Shown here in pieces: positions 8,130 to 17,828 of a stretch of 64,000 nt of DNA (positions are counted from its first letter, which is position 1; each line of letters begins with the position of its first letter). The notes below the pieces were generated by a model. The model was not told the DNA's origin, did not search any database, and was given only the letters and a program-made list of their open reading frames with translations. Source of the stretch: Thermoprotei archaeon (GTDB lineage Archaea > Thermoproteota > Thermoprotei > Gearchaeales > WAQG01); the NCBI GenBank assembly GCA_038881895.1, contig JAVZOV010000001.1:372001-436000 (forward strand). The letters run 5' to 3'. A program made the translations under genes and the position numbers.

Positions 8130-9160
8130 ATTACCACCTTCTTAAGCTTCTCAGGTTTATCAGGGTTCAATCCACGTGCAATAGCTAGATAAAACGCAAA
8201 CAACTGTACCGGAATTATTATCAATACTGGCATGAACAACTCCATAATTCTGGGCACTTGAAAATGAAAGTCTGAATTATTCAATTTATTTTCACCCACA
8301 GTTACAGTAAACACATTGAAGCTCTTAAACCTAGTGGCCAAATCCTCACCTTGAATAGCATCATCTGGAGTGCTTAACAACATGAAAATTGGTACTTTCG
8401 GACTTATTAATTGTATTGGCCCATGGAGGAATTCTCTCATAGCGTATCCCTCAGCAATAACACTGCACGTCTCTTTAATTTTAAGAGATGCCTCAAGCGC
8501 AGAAGGATACAACGCTCCACTGCCAAGAATAAAGAAGCCGTCAGATTCTTTTAATTGTAATGCTACTCTAAATGCCATATCCTCATTATCTTTTAATACT
8601 TGTGTCATGAGATCAGGAATTCTGAATAATTCCTCCTTCATATCTTTGTAGCGAGTTAGAAATCCTCTCACATTGGCCAATTCTAATGCAAGAAGGAATA
8701 GAGCAGCTAATTGTGAAACATAACTTTTTGTAGCCGCGATGGCTTTTTCTTCACCAGCATACAAAGGTATTACAACGTCTGATAATTTTGCCAACGTACT
8801 GGAAATATTGTTGGTCACACCAACAATAGTCATGTTCTTTTCTTTGACTTCTCTAACAGAATTTATCACGTCAATGCTCTCACCCGATTGACTAACTGCT
8901 ATCACCACTGATCTTTTTATATTAGGAGATAACCATCTTAAAAACTCTGAAGCTGGTATGGCTGATGCATTAATATCACTTATCCTAAGCAAAGTATACT
9001 GAAAAGAGAGCGATGCATGATAACTTGTTCCACTTCCAATTATATACAAAATATTACCTAACTGTTCATTGATTTGAAAAGCAGTTTTTTTAATTAATTC
9101 ATAATTCATACTAAGTGTTCTAGAAAATGCTATAGGATCTTCGTAGATCTCATTAATCAT
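8126..9160 (-). CDS. SIS-domain sugar isomerase (GlmS C-terminal-like, no glutaminase domain)
   Basis: 344 residues with two SIS domains. Sugar-phosphate binding motifs GSGTSYHA (about 42-49) and SQSGES (about 93-98), then AATKSYVSQL, and in the second domain GSGALYPSALEASLKIKE and FLHGPIQLI. This is the isomerase half of glucosamine-6-phosphate synthase; without the N-terminal glutaminase it probably acts as an ammonia-dependent GlcN-6-P deaminase/isomerase or on a related amino sugar. First gene of a minus-strand operon with the dead HAD protein. The upstream gap (9161-9361) holds AT-rich promoter sequence, including ACTAAAA/TTTTAGT arms at 9209-9229. Confidence 0.85.
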   Translation of the reverse strand: MINEIYEDPIAFSRTLSMNYELIKKTAFQINEQLGNILYIIGSGTSYHASLSFQYTLLRISDINASAIPASEFLRWLSPNIKRSVVIAVSQSGESIDVINSVREVKEKNMTIVGVTNNISSTLAKLSDVVIPLYAGEEKAIAATKSYVSQLAALFLLALELANVRGFLTRYKDMKEELFRIPDLMTQVLKDNEDMAFRVALQLKESDGFFILGSGALYPSALEASLKIKETCSVIAEGYAMREFLHGPIQLISPKVPIFMLLSTPDDAIQGEDLATRFKSFNVFTVTVGENKLNNSDFHFQVPRIMELFMPVLIIIPVQLFAFYLAIARGLNPDKPEKLKKVVI

Positions 9161-9361
9161 TTGATATTCATGTTTTCGTAATGATATAGTACAACACCAA
9201 ACATATTCACTAAAACGTTTTATTTTAGTTTTACTAAAAATGTTAAAGCTTTCTACGAGGACAGCTTAAAGTAATTGATCCCAACTGGATTAGAAGATAA
9301 TTCTTTTATGGACGCTTTCTTAATTTTGTTTTAGTTACAATATTAAGTATGAGAGATCTTT

Positions 9362-11086
9362 CTATGTTGCCTCTTTAAATATAGGTCCTAATTCTAGGAA
9401 TTGTTTTTTGTTGTTAAGGTAATCATTGATTAATTTTACTAGATCTGATACATGAACTCTAACTTGAGCCCATGTATCTCTGTCACGTAAAGTGACTGTG
9501 TTATCCTGTAATGTCTGATAGTCGATAGTTATTGCTATTGGTATTCCAATTTCATCTGCTCTCGCATAAAGGCGTCCTATAAATTCAGTGTCATCATAAA
9601 GAGCATCAATGTTATCTGTTCTTAACAAATTGTAAATTTCTTTAGCTTTTGTGTCTAAGTTATCTCTTGTGACTAAAGGAAATACTGCAACTTTATAGGG
9701 TGCTATATGTTTTGGAATTTTTAAAACAACTCGTCCCTCAATTTCTGTGTAAGCGTTTTCGAGTGTAACATAAACTAGGCGTTCAGCACCAAAAGAAGGT
9801 TCGGCAACATGTGGTATGAATTCTTCAACATTAATTGTTTCTTCCTCTGTAAATATCTTTATCATATTTTTATCAAGTTTTATATTATCGATTTCTATAA
9901 AACCGTTTTTTTCAAGTGACTTTATTATTTCTTCTGGATTCATGGACTGAAGTTTATTATTAATTATTGGTGTTTTGTCTCTTAATATTTTTCCTACGAT
10001 ATCAGTTCTTAAAGTTATTTTATAGTGTTTGATAATTTTTGGTTCTTTAAGTCTTCTATATGCCTTTAAATTTTTACCACTAAATTCCATGTGAGATTTA
10101 AGATCATAATCAGTTCTATATGCATGTCCAGATACTTCTATCCATCCGAAATCTTTTAAATGAACCATCTGATCAAATGTTTGTGATGAGTAATGTGCAC
10201 GTTCATTTGGAGATTTTTCTAGGAAAAGTTGTTTTTCTTTAGGAATTCCGAGACTCTCAACAAAATCTTGACTTATTGCAATGAAATACGCGTTCCATTC
10301 ATTGATTATGATTTTTTCTTTAAGTGCCTCTTTTATGGCTATTTTTATTGGTTCTTTATGATTAACTAATAAGAGGTTAACTACTTTATCTTCTACATTA
10401 TTAAGTAAGTGGCAACTTGGATTATTTGGATCATAGAAAAGTTCAAGTTCCATTATAGTGAATTCACGCATGCGTAATAATCCTTGTCGTGGAGATATTT
10501 CATTTCTCATTACCCTGCCTATTTGCGCAATACCAATTGGTAATTTTTGACCCATTAAGTCGTATATACGTTTAAAATTTATGAACATGCCCTGCGCAGC
10601 TTCAGGTCTACCATACACTATATTACCTGAATATGGTCCTACAGTAGTCTTCATAAGAAGATTGAATATTTGTACTGGGCCAAGAACGCCACCACACTCT
10701 GGGCACCTTATGTTTTTTTCTTTTATTATTTGATTAAGCGCCTCTGCAGATAACCCCTCCGCAGATATATTAGTTATCCCTTCGATTAAATGATCTGCCC
10801 TAAAGATTCTATTACAAGCTGCACATTCAACCATAAAATCTGTGAAATGATCTAGGTGTCCTGATGCTTTAAAAACTGTGTCCGGCATTATTACTGGTGT
10901 CTCTATTTCTATTATAAAATCCTGATGTTGCTCCACAAAAATTTTTCTCCAATGATTCTCAATATTTCTTTTTAACTTTATTCCCAATGGTCCAAAATCT
11001 ATGTAACCTGCTAGTCCTCCGTATATCTCAAATGATTGCCAAAAGAACCCTCTGCGTTTCGCTAATTCCATTATTTTATCATACAT
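9362..11086 (-). CDS. glyS: glycyl-tRNA synthetase
   Basis: Charges tRNA-Gly. Class II alpha2-type enzyme of 574 residues, archaeal/eukaryal form. Motif 2 region GRVMRNEISPRQGLLRMREF with the following MELELFY, motif 3 in FGAERLVYVTLENAY, and a C-terminal anticodon-binding domain starting at HIAPYKVAVFPL. Cys pairs CAAC (about 85-88) and CPECGG (about 133) may bind zinc. The ATG at 11086 has GGTGAGC seven bases upstream. It stands alone, divergent from the surface protein gene. Nothing unusual in length or motifs. Confidence 0.97.
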   Translation of the reverse strand: MYDKIMELAKRRGFFWQSFEIYGGLAGYIDFGPLGIKLKRNIENHWRKIFVEQHQDFIIEIETPVIMPDTVFKASGHLDHFTDFMVECAACNRIFRADHLIEGITNISAEGLSAEALNQIIKEKNIRCPECGGVLGPVQIFNLLMKTTVGPYSGNIVYGRPEAAQGMFINFKRIYDLMGQKLPIGIAQIGRVMRNEISPRQGLLRMREFTIMELELFYDPNNPSCHLLNNVEDKVVNLLLVNHKEPIKIAIKEALKEKIIINEWNAYFIAISQDFVESLGIPKEKQLFLEKSPNERAHYSSQTFDQMVHLKDFGWIEVSGHAYRTDYDLKSHMEFSGKNLKAYRRLKEPKIIKHYKITLRTDIVGKILRDKTPIINNKLQSMNPEEIIKSLEKNGFIEIDNIKLDKNMIKIFTEEETINVEEFIPHVAEPSFGAERLVYVTLENAYTEIEGRVVLKIPKHIAPYKVAVFPLVTRDNLDTKAKEIYNLLRTDNIDALYDDTEFIGRLYARADEIGIPIAITIDYQTLQDNTVTLRDRDTWAQVRVHVSDLVKLINDYLNNKKQFLELGPIFKEAT

Positions 11087-11224
11087 TATTGCTCACCGTT
11101 ATCTGGAATAAGCGTAATCTGTATTCTAATTTATAGTTAACCTTAACAATTCTGAAAGCATTATGCTTTAGATGATTAAAATAGTAAAGTTTATAAAAAT
11201 ACGCGTATGGATATTTTGATACAT

Positions 11225-12985
11225 ATGAGACTGGGAAAAGCTATAATACCTATAGCACTCATAATCATAGCAGCAATCCTAATAATTTATGGATTAACTC
11301 CACAACAAAAACCAACAGAGAAAATAGTTAATGTAAAATATACTGTTAGATTTTATGATAAAGCAGATCACATAGTCATGATACCATTAAATGTGACATT
11401 ATACAAAGGTGCACAAGTGATTTCTAAACTTAATTCTAATAGTACTGGATGGTATAGTACAGAAAAAACAATCCCTCCTAACAATTACACATTAATAGTT
11501 AGGGTCGGAAATCTAACGCTTTATCAGAAAAATGTCAACCTGAACAACAATATTACTGAGAGCAAAGTAGTAATAGATGCATATCCACTGTACGTTAATC
11601 TATACCCAAAAATCGACAACAATACTGCGTACAACATTACTAACGTTGACGCAATAATTTACGCTATGAATGGAACACAGATACTTAAACAATCAATTAG
11701 TGAATCAAAACAAGCAAACGTAATAAACTTTCCTTTAGTGCCAGAAGGAAATTATGTACTCAAAGTTAATTGGTTAGGTATTAATATATACACAAGAAAC
11801 GTAGTAATAAATAATTCCACTAACGTTAATGTGAACGTAACCGGACATTTGATAAGTTTCAAAGTGTATAACCAATATGGGGAACCTTTAAACAACGCTA
11901 CGTTAGAACTCTATTATAACAATTCAAGAGTATTAACTGGTCGTACACTATCCACCAATAGTTATACAATTACTGCCGTGCTCCCAAAATTAAAATATAA
12001 CATCAGCGTTTCTCTTTATGACCTCAAGACAGAAATAAAAGGCGACACATACGTAGATCTCAGAACTTTTACAGGCAAAATCTATAATGTCACAGTCTTA
12101 ATGACTAAGAACATTGAACTGAAAATTCTTAATCCTGACGATTCCATTGCAAACGGTTTGAAGCTAATTGTGAGAAGTAATAACTCAAGTATTATTCCTC
12201 TCACTCTAATTAATAATATAACAAAGCTACCACCATTACCTAGTAATTCAAGAGTGGTTTTATTAGTTTATAGAGCAGACGCATTAGCTTTAAAAGCCAC
12301 ATTAACGGTGCCGCCACCCAGTAACAACACAATAATATTAACATACAAGATTAATGAAGTACCCCTTACGATTACTTTACGTGATATCAATAATGATGAG
12401 ATTTCAAACTTTTCAGGGTCCATCTATTTGATTGACAAATTTAACAATAACAAGATAGTGTATAAAGGCTCGATGAGCATCTTACCGAGTAATTATTTAA
12501 TAATAGTATTAGATAAGATGCCTGATGGAAATATAATCCCAGTATACACTGACAGTAAAATCATTAATATAACCACTAATCAATTAACGTTAATGCTACC
12601 AGTTAACATAAAATTAGATGTGTCGCTTCATGGATTTACGGGTAATATAGAATTAAAATATGTTGGAATAAATAATGACATAGTACCTTACAGATCAGTT
12701 AATAATACGAATAAGGCCTTGTTTATTTTGCCTACTGGTAAATACTTAATAGAAGTGTATAGTAATGGAAAGCTTGTGTACTCTAGGTATATTGTGTTGA
12801 GCAATGACGAAAGCTTAGTAGTGCAATTGATTTCACCGGGCATTATTTCATCAATCGATGTAGAGTTAATAAGAAGTGTCGTATTACTTGCGATTTTAGT
12901 GATGATAGGTTTCTTTTCGGTTAGGTTCTATAGACAATACAAAAAAATAAGAAAGAAAGAACAAAAAGAGAAGGTAAGTGTGTGA
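11225..12985 (+). CDS. membrane-anchored surface protein with carboxypeptidase-regulatory-like repeats
   Basis: About 586 residues. N-terminal membrane segment (GKAIIPIALIIIAAILIIYG), a long extracytoplasmic part, and a C-terminal membrane helix followed by a strongly basic tail. The outer part consists of repeated beta-sandwich-like units of the carboxypeptidase-regulatory/PEGA style (LPPNNYTLIV, VPEGNYVLKVNWLG, LPTGKYLIEVYSNGK). Many N-x-S/T sequons suggest heavy N-glycosylation. The frame opens at 11207, but GTTTATAAAAAT at 11189-11200 is only about 10 bases upstream; a TATA box there fits leaderless translation from ATG 11225. It overlaps or abuts the agmatinase gene. Function unknown; a cell-surface structural or adhesion role is inferred. 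Confidence 0.75.
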   Translation: MRLGKAIIPIALIIIAAILIIYGLTPQQKPTEKIVNVKYTVRFYDKADHIVMIPLNVTLYKGAQVISKLNSNSTGWYSTEKTIPPNNYTLIVRVGNLTLYQKNVNLNNNITESKVVIDAYPLYVNLYPKIDNNTAYNITNVDAIIYAMNGTQILKQSISESKQANVINFPLVPEGNYVLKVNWLGINIYTRNVVINNSTNVNVNVTGHLISFKVYNQYGEPLNNATLELYYNNSRVLTGRTLSTNSYTITAVLPKLKYNISVSLYDLKTEIKGDTYVDLRTFTGKIYNVTVLMTKNIELKILNPDDSIANGLKLIVRSNNSSIIPLTLINNITKLPPLPSNSRVVLLVYRADALALKATLTVPPPSNNTIILTYKINEVPLTITLRDINNDEISNFSGSIYLIDKFNNNKIVYKGSMSILPSNYLIIVLDKMPDGNIIPVYTDSKIINITTNQLTLMLPVNIKLDVSLHGFTGNIELKYVGINNDIVPYRSVNNTNKALFILPTGKYLIEVYSNGKLVYSRYIVLSNDESLVVQLISPGIISSIDVELIRSVVLLAILVMIGFFSVRFYRQYKKIRKKEQKEKVSV

Positions 12986-12999
12986 TCGGTGAGAGGATT

Positions 13000-13887
13000 A
13001 TGGGTTATGAATTTCTTGATCTTTATGTTTCACCAGTAAAACCTAATTTCTCAGGATTTGATGTGGATCGTGATAAGGCAAGATTCATTATAGTAGGTGT
13101 GCCTTTTGATAGTACAACGTCACAACGTCCTGGGGCACGTTTTGGTCCAAAAGCCATTAGAGAAGCATCAATTGGTTTAGAGGGATATAGTTTAAGAAAT
13201 AATAAGTTTCCTGAAGATTTAATGATTCATGACGCTGGGGATCTTTCAGTCCTACACGGTGACTTACGTGAAACACAGAGAAGATTAGAAAATGTAATAA
13301 ATGATATTAAATCAGAAAATAAAATACCCGTAGTAATTGGAGGAGAGCATAGCATAACACTAGCTCCTGTACGAGTATCTAAACCAGAAATTTTAATAGT
13401 ATTTGATGCGCATCTAGATTTACGAAATGAATGGCCTCCAGGCGTTAAAAATAGCCATGCAACAGTGATGAGAAGAATATCTGAATACATTGGATTAAGT
13501 AGCATAATCTTTATCGGATCAAGAGCATACAGTAAAGAAGAATATGAACTAATAAAAAATAGAAAAGTATTAGTATTAGATCCAAAGTATTTGGAAAACA
13601 ATTTCGAGGAAAGCATCCATGCAATCAAAGAAAGGATACACGCAACTAACAATATCTACATAAGTATTGACTTAGATGCATTAGATCCTAGTCAAGCACC
13701 CGGAGTCGGCGACCCTGAACCAGAAGGACTTTCATTAACTATGCTTCTTGATACATTAAATGAAATCACCAAAATAACTAAAAATATTAGCGGGATAGAC
13801 CTGGTTGAACTATCACCACCATACGATCCAGGTTTTACAGCACACGTCGCGGCAAAAATATTATTCGAAGCACTCAGCAGTATTTAA
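13000..13887 (+). CDS. speB: agmatinase / arginase-family ureohydrolase
   Basis: Manganese ureohydrolase, most likely splitting agmatine to putrescine and urea for polyamine synthesis. About 295 residues. Metal motifs in order: GGEHS (114-118), FDAHLDLR (about 136), SIDLDALDPSQAPGVGDPEP (about 221-240). The TTSQRPGARFGPKAIREAS segment is typical of agmatinases. A GTG at 12982 overlaps the preceding stop, but GGTGAGAGG well placed before ATG 13000 decides the start. Substrate is inferred; arginase, guanidinobutyrase or another activity cannot be excluded. Its TAA stop is part of the TTTAAC that flanks repeat copy B. Confidence 0.85.
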   Translation: MGYEFLDLYVSPVKPNFSGFDVDRDKARFIIVGVPFDSTTSQRPGARFGPKAIREASIGLEGYSLRNNKFPEDLMIHDAGDLSVLHGDLRETQRRLENVINDIKSENKIPVVIGGEHSITLAPVRVSKPEILIVFDAHLDLRNEWPPGVKNSHATVMRRISEYIGLSSIIFIGSRAYSKEEYELIKNRKVLVLDPKYLENNFEESIHAIKERIHATNNIYISIDLDALDPSQAPGVGDPEPEGLSLTMLLDTLNEITKITKNISGIDLVELSPPYDPGFTAHVAAKILFEALSSI

Positions 13888-13888
13888 C

Positions 13889-14162
13889 TTTGACGGCGGG
13901 AAGTCTCCATCCGTAGGGGTGGGGATGAAGGCCGATAAGCTTATATTTTTTCTCGTTGTGTTTATCATTGTTTGCTTGGTTGTCAGACCTAGTAGGCATG
14001 GGACAGGCCGAAAGAGAAGCCTGCTGAGGGCAAGACCTCCGTAACCCACCTTCCACACGGGATTCCCGAAACGGTCTCGCCGAGACCTCCGCTGTGGGTG
14101 AGTGGAGATCGAGTCTGTCCGTGGAAGCAGGAAGCCACCTGCGAAAGCTAGTGGTAGTTCAC
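13889..14162 (+). mobile_element. structured GC-rich repeat, copy B (omega-RNA-like non-autonomous element)
   Basis: Second copy, near-identical to copy A and in the same orientation. Left flank TTTAAC includes the stop codon of the agmatinase gene, so the target, not the element, supplied it. Differences from A: the loop of the GGTCTC/GAGACC hairpin is only GCC (4 bases lost), the region before GTCAGACC is longer, and the terminal stem has one mismatch (AGTGG for GGTGG). The 3' end TAGTTCAC is identical, then the sequences of the copies diverge completely. A 14163-14255 gap before the next gene contains its promoter. Confidence 0.75.
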
Positions 14163-14255
14163 TCCGATCTCTCCCAACTCTTTCCTTCTGTAAAAGTACC
14201 ACAAAATATTATTTTGTGATTGATAATGCTTTAAATATTTTTTTACAAAAACAAC

Positions 14256-14624
14256 ATGGTGAGTGTATTGAATAGTAGTATTGTTATGTTATTTTTAATC
14301 GTAATGGGTAACATAATTAATGTAACCAATAATACAAATATTACCACGAATAGTTACAATAATTCTACTAATCCGTATGAATGGCTCGAGAATAAAGTTA
14401 ATTCAATATTTTCTGAAGCTCAGAACTTAACAAAATTAATCCTTACTAGGGTTTTCTATTTTCTGCTTTTGATCGCTCGTCTAATTTATATAAGTTTGGC
14501 TTTAGGCGGTATTTTAGAATGGTTTACTGGAATCTCGCCCTATAAGGGTCGTAGAATGATTATTGGTGCTGCTGTAATAGCATTAGCTGTCGAATTTATT
14601 AATACGTTCATAACATCTTTATGA
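14256..14624 (+). CDS. small membrane protein with three hydrophobic segments
   Basis: 122 residues. N-terminal hydrophobic segment (about 4-20), an Asn/Thr-rich outer stretch with several N-glycosylation sequons, then two membrane helices (about 66-86 and 101-120) separated by ILEWFTGISPYKGRRM. The two-helix end resembles TrbC/VirB2-like pilins only in outline. TTTAAATATT at 14231-14240, about 25 bases before the ATG, suggests a leaderless transcript. It sits alone between repeat B and the Tes homologue. No function assigned. Confidence 0.6.
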   Translation: MVSVLNSSIVMLFLIVMGNIINVTNNTNITTNSYNNSTNPYEWLENKVNSIFSEAQNLTKLILTRVFYFLLLIARLIYISLALGGILEWFTGISPYKGRRMIIGAAVIALAVEFINTFITSL

Positions 14625-14749
14625 GAGAACGTGATATTTTTCGTAAATCTTAGAGAAAAAATCTTATTATAATTTTCCCTTCAAGAAATGAGTAAAGTAT
14701 AAAAAGATTTATAAATATTTGTTTAACAAAACTGTAATAGGTGACATAC

Positions 14750-16468
14750 ATGGTAGAAGCCATAGCAGTTAAAAGGATAGATGAGCCAGTATATGACAAA
14801 AATACTGTAAAGATTGGAAAGAGAGTTATACCGATAGGTGGACCAAGACCTGAATTGCGACCTGGGGAGAAACTCATTAAAGTTACTCAAAGTATCTGTC
14901 CAGTATGTTATAGATTAATGCCAGCAATAGTGTTTGAAAAAGATAATAAAGTCATGATAAGAAAAGTATGTCCCGAACATGGTGAAACCGAAGATGTGTA
15001 CTGGGGTGATGTAGAACTTTATAAGAAGGCGATGAAATGGGACATACTCGGTCGTGGAACTTACGAATACGTTGATGCAAAGGCTCCTTGTCCATTTACA
15101 TGTGGTCTTTGTCCTATACATAGGAGTCACACAGCACTCGCGAATCTCGTTATAACTAATAGATGTAATATTTCGTGTTGGTATTGCTTTTATTATGCAG
15201 AAAAAGCTGGATATGTTTATGAACCATCACTTGATCAGATAAGATTTATGGTAAGACAATTAGCCAAGCAAGGTAAAGCGATGGTCATACAGATCACTGG
15301 TGGAGAGCCAACAATAAGAGAAGACCTGATAGACATCATAAGGATTTTACGGGAAGAAGGAGTAAAACACATACAATTAAACACAAACGGACTACGTTTT
15401 GCACAACCTGATGGCGCAGATTTTGCAAGAAAAGTCAGAGAAGCCGGCGTTAACACAGTTTATATGAGTTTCGATGGAGTAACACCCTCTACAAATCCAA
15501 AGAATCACTGGGAAATGCCGTACATATTAGATGCATTCCGCAAAGGTGGTTTAACTAGTGTAGTACTAGTTCCTACGATGATCAGAACAATAAACGATCA
15601 TGATGCAGGGCTAATAGTCAAATTTGCTGCATTAAACATGGATGTTGTAAGGGGAGTGAACTTCCAACCAGTCAGTCTTACAGGTATGATGAGAAAGCAA
15701 GAAAGGGAAAGGTACAGAATAACAATACCTGATGTGATAATTAGAATTGAGGAACAAACAGATGGACAAATACATAGAGATTCTTGGTACCCAGTGCCGT
15801 GTACACTCACTTTATCGAGATTCATTGAAGCCTTGACAAATAAACCTCAGTTCGAAATGTCTAATCATCCTGCGTGTGGTATGGGTACTTACGTTTATGT
15901 AGAACGAAAGAATGGAGAGATCATAAGATATCTCCCGATTACAGAATTCATCGATATAAATGGATTCTTCGAATATTTGCAAGAGAAAACCGATGAACTA
16001 ATTAAAGGTAAGAATAAGTACGTCACGTTAACAAAAATACTCTTTAACCTAAAGAAATTCATTAATGAAGAGAAACAACCTAAAGAATTTAACATTTGGA
16101 AGATATTATACGGCATTTTCGTAAGACATAATTATGAGGCTCTAGGAGAGTTTAATTATAAAATGTTATACCTAGGCATGATGCACTTCATGGATACCTA
16201 TAATTATGATGTAGCAAGGATTATGAGATGCGACATACACTACTTAGCACCTGACGGTAGAGTAATACCATTCTGCACGTTTAATGTACTCCCAGATATC
16301 TACAGAGATTATATACAAGAGCAATACAAGATATCCTTCGAAGAATGGGCCGCAGAGAAAGGTTCATTAGATAGCATGAAATACAGACGTAACATTAAGG
16401 CTCTTCAAAGCTCAGACCTCTACAAAAAAACATATGAACCATTCCTACAACATGCAAAATCTGCATAA
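14750..16468 (+). CDS. tes: radical SAM tetraether lipid synthase (Tes/GDGT-MAS homologue)
   Basis: About 572 residues. Homologous in layout to the archaeal tetraether synthase that joins the phytanyl chains of two diether lipids into GDGT membranes. In order: an N-terminal metal-binding part ([26 protein letters not shown]), [11 protein letters not shown], the radical SAM cluster motif CNISCWYC (C139, C143, C146), [12 protein letters not shown], and a C-terminal [19 protein letters not shown] with further cysteines. Several Fe-S clusters are expected. The frame opens at 14741 (GTG), but GGTGACATAC places the start at ATG 14750. TTTATAAATATTTG just upstream gives a strong promoter. Presence supports a tetraether-making, probably thermophilic archaeon. 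Confidence 0.85.
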   Translation: MVEAIAVKRIDEPVYDKNTVKIGKRVIPIGGPRPELRPGEKLIKVTQSICPVCYRLMPAIVFEKDNKVMIRKVCPEHGETEDVYWGDVELYKKAMKWDILGRGTYEYVDAKAPCPFTCGLCPIHRSHTALANLVITNRCNISCWYCFYYAEKAGYVYEPSLDQIRFMVRQLAKQGKAMVIQITGGEPTIREDLIDIIRILREEGVKHIQLNTNGLRFAQPDGADFARKVREAGVNTVYMSFDGVTPSTNPKNHWEMPYILDAFRKGGLTSVVLVPTMIRTINDHDAGLIVKFAALNMDVVRGVNFQPVSLTGMMRKQERERYRITIPDVIIRIEEQTDGQIHRDSWYPVPCTLTLSRFIEALTNKPQFEMSNHPACGMGTYVYVERKNGEIIRYLPITEFIDINGFFEYLQEKTDELIKGKNKYVTLTKILFNLKKFINEEKQPKEFNIWKILYGIFVRHNYEALGEFNYKMLYLGMMHFMDTYNYDVARIMRCDIHYLAPDGRVIPFCTFNVLPDIYRDYIQEQYKISFEEWAAEKGSLDSMKYRRNIKALQSSDLYKKTYEPFLQHAKSA

Positions 16469-16533
16469 ATATCCTTTAAATTGAACAAGTTTTTTAACAA
16501 TCATATCTTATAGGTTTGCAAATAGTTCGATAA

Positions 16534-16566
16534 GAAAGCCTAGAACTTTAGTTCTAGGATGAATTA
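16534..16566 (+). repeat. short transposon-end hairpin scar (CCTAGAAC type)
   Basis: GAAAGCCTAGAACTTTAGTT followed by CTAGGATGAATTA: an 8-bp CCTAGAAC/GTTCTAGG stem with a TTTA loop. A near-identical copy lies at 23649-23681. The next bases, 16558-16616, resemble 22926-22983. This is the form of an IS200/IS605-type right end. Confidence 0.6.
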
Positions 16567-16619
16567 TTGATAAGTTTAAATATTCTATGGTTGATATTTA
16601 CGTTTGAGCGTGTCACAAC

Positions 16620-16828
16620 CGAATAATTGCAATCAATGTAGGGGATAAGAATATAGCAACAAAAGTTGAATTGGTCGATGAAAAAGTAAAGAATCCTAAG
16701 TTTTATGGAAGAGAAGTTAGAGGAATTAGAAGACACCATGATTGGCTTAGGAGAAGACTTTGAAAAAGAAAACTTCTAAAAATGATTAAGAAGATTGGTT
16801 CTAAAGAGAAAAGGAAAGTTAACGATAC
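16620..16828 (+). pseudogene. tnpB: tnpB fragment with nonsense codon (IS200/IS605-like)
   Basis: In one frame the sequence reads RIIAINVGDKNIATKVELVD, then KFYGREVRGIRRHHDWLRRR, an in-frame TGA at about 16760, and KRKLLKMIKKIGSKEKRKVND. This is the RuvC-I region and following arginine-rich helix of a TnpB nuclease; the RuvC-I aspartate of the usual IDLG appears as Asn. Both ends of the gene are missing. Right after it, 16829-16867 is shared with 39262-39300, part of another transposon-derived reading frame. The stretch 16469-16938 otherwise holds only these remnants. Confidence 0.75.
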
Positions 16829-16867
16829 CGTTGTGGGATTCATAGACTTTCGTCCCTTCCCCCTCAC
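16829..16867 (+). repeat. 39-bp fragment shared with 39262-39300
   Basis: CCGTTGTGGGATTCATAGAC and the following CTTTCGTCCCTTCCCCCTCA differ by one base from 39262-39300. There the segment is inside a longer coding trace (PPLWDSWTFVPSPS); here only this piece remains, followed by a CCCCCT/AGGGGG hairpin. Confidence 0.6.
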
Positions 16868-16938
16868 CTCTATTTCTAGGGGGTTCAGCAGCTCTCAAAT
16901 AGATATATTTTTATAGACGTTCATAGTAACTTATCTCG

Positions 16939-17571
16939 ATGAGCATAGAGAAGCATTATACGATGAAGGAAGCCAGTAGAATTCTTGGTGTTAGCGTTAG
17001 ACGACTTCAGATTTGGGATAAGCAAGGATTAATTAGGTGTGTGAGGACGCCTGGGGGTAGGAGGAGAGTGCCTGAAAGCGAGTTGAAAAGGCTCCTTGGA
17101 ATAAAGGAAGTCGATGTAAGCAAGAGAGCTGTGTTATATGCTAGAGTCTCCTCTCATGACCAAAAACAAAAAGGGGATTTAGAGAGACAGAGGCAAGCCT
17201 TGTTAGACTACGCAAAATCAAGGGGCTACGAAGTCGTTGCAATTTTGGAGGACGTAGCAAGCGGTCTTAATGAAAACAGGAAATCGCTAAGCAAGCTCTT
17301 CGATATGGTTGAGAGGAAAGAAATTGGAGTTATTGTTATCGGGTTTAAGGATAGGTTAACAAGGTTCGGTTTCAAGTATTTAGAGCGTTACTTCACTTCT
17401 CACAATGTTAGAATTGAGGTAGTCAATGATGAGGAGCCGAAAGATGTCTACCAAGAGCTTGTTGAGGATTTGATAGCCATAGTCTCGAGCTTTGCTGGGA
17501 AGCTCTACGGCTTGAAGAGCCGTAAATATGAGAAGGTGATGGAAGGCGTCAAACAGCTTATTGCTGACTGA
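16939..17571 (+). CDS. tnpA: IS607-family serine recombinase (TnpA)
   Basis: 210 residues: a MerR-like helix-turn-helix (YTMKEASRILGVSVRRLQIW, residues about 7-26) followed by a small serine recombinase domain with catalytic Ser in ARVSSHDQ (about residue 72), [13 protein letters not shown] and the arginine motif DRLTRFGF. It moves the element by recombination at a GG dinucleotide. The frame is complete. The tnpB that should follow is cut to about 42 residues, so this element is a remnant, though the recombinase could still act. TTTTTATAGACG upstream looks like its promoter. Confidence 0.92.
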   Translation: MSIEKHYTMKEASRILGVSVRRLQIWDKQGLIRCVRTPGGRRRVPESELKRLLGIKEVDVSKRAVLYARVSSHDQKQKGDLERQRQALLDYAKSRGYEVVAILEDVASGLNENRKSLSKLFDMVERKEIGVIVIGFKDRLTRFGFKYLERYFTSHNVRIEVVNDEEPKDVYQELVEDLIAIVSSFAGKLYGLKSRKYEKVMEGVKQLIAD

Positions 17572-17689
17572 GACGTGCAAGTTTAAGCTTGAGCCAAGAG
17601 AAGAACAGGTGGGCATACTTGAAGAGCTCTTCGAAAGTTACCATGTGATGGTTAAAGCATGCTTAGATAGAGCCCGTAATTCCAAGTGA
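17561..17689 (+). pseudogene. tnpB: tnpB 5' fragment after IS607 tnpA
   Basis: A TTG-started frame overlapping the tnpA stop encodes LLTETCKFKLEPREEQ followed by VGILEELFESYHVMVKACLDRARN, the N-terminal helix pair of TnpB, and then stops. The nuclease part is deleted. About 20 bases on, the sequence reads like the 3' end of a tnpB (FEWRACEIKESPTFSRGEYQ in one frame), so the middle of the gene has been removed. Confidence 0.75.
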
Positions 17690-17750
17690 GACAAGTTCTC
17701 CTAGATCGTGTCGGTTTGAGTGGAGGGCTTGTGAGATTAAAGAATCTCCC

Positions 17751-17775
17751 ACTTTTAGTCGCGGAGAATATCAAT
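17751..17775 (+). repeat. transposon-end scar closing the IS607 remnant
   Basis: ACTTTTAGTCGCGGAGAATA followed by TCAAT matches 5652-5676. It sits where the right end of the truncated IS607 element is expected, about 60 bases before tRNA-Ala. Confidence 0.5.
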
Positions 17776-17828
17776 TTATTTTAGTAAGATGCTTTAAGGT
17801 TATATTGCTGTGACAAATAAAATTACTT

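Noticed and set aside
9209-9229. ACTAAAA/TTTTAGT inverted repeat as operator of the SIS operon
   Set aside because: Arms are seven A/T-rich bases, a level expected by chance in such DNA; noted only in the gene entry.
13805-14044. 79-residue ORF over the agmatinase end and repeat B
   Set aside because: It merges agmatinase bases read out of frame with repeat sequence.
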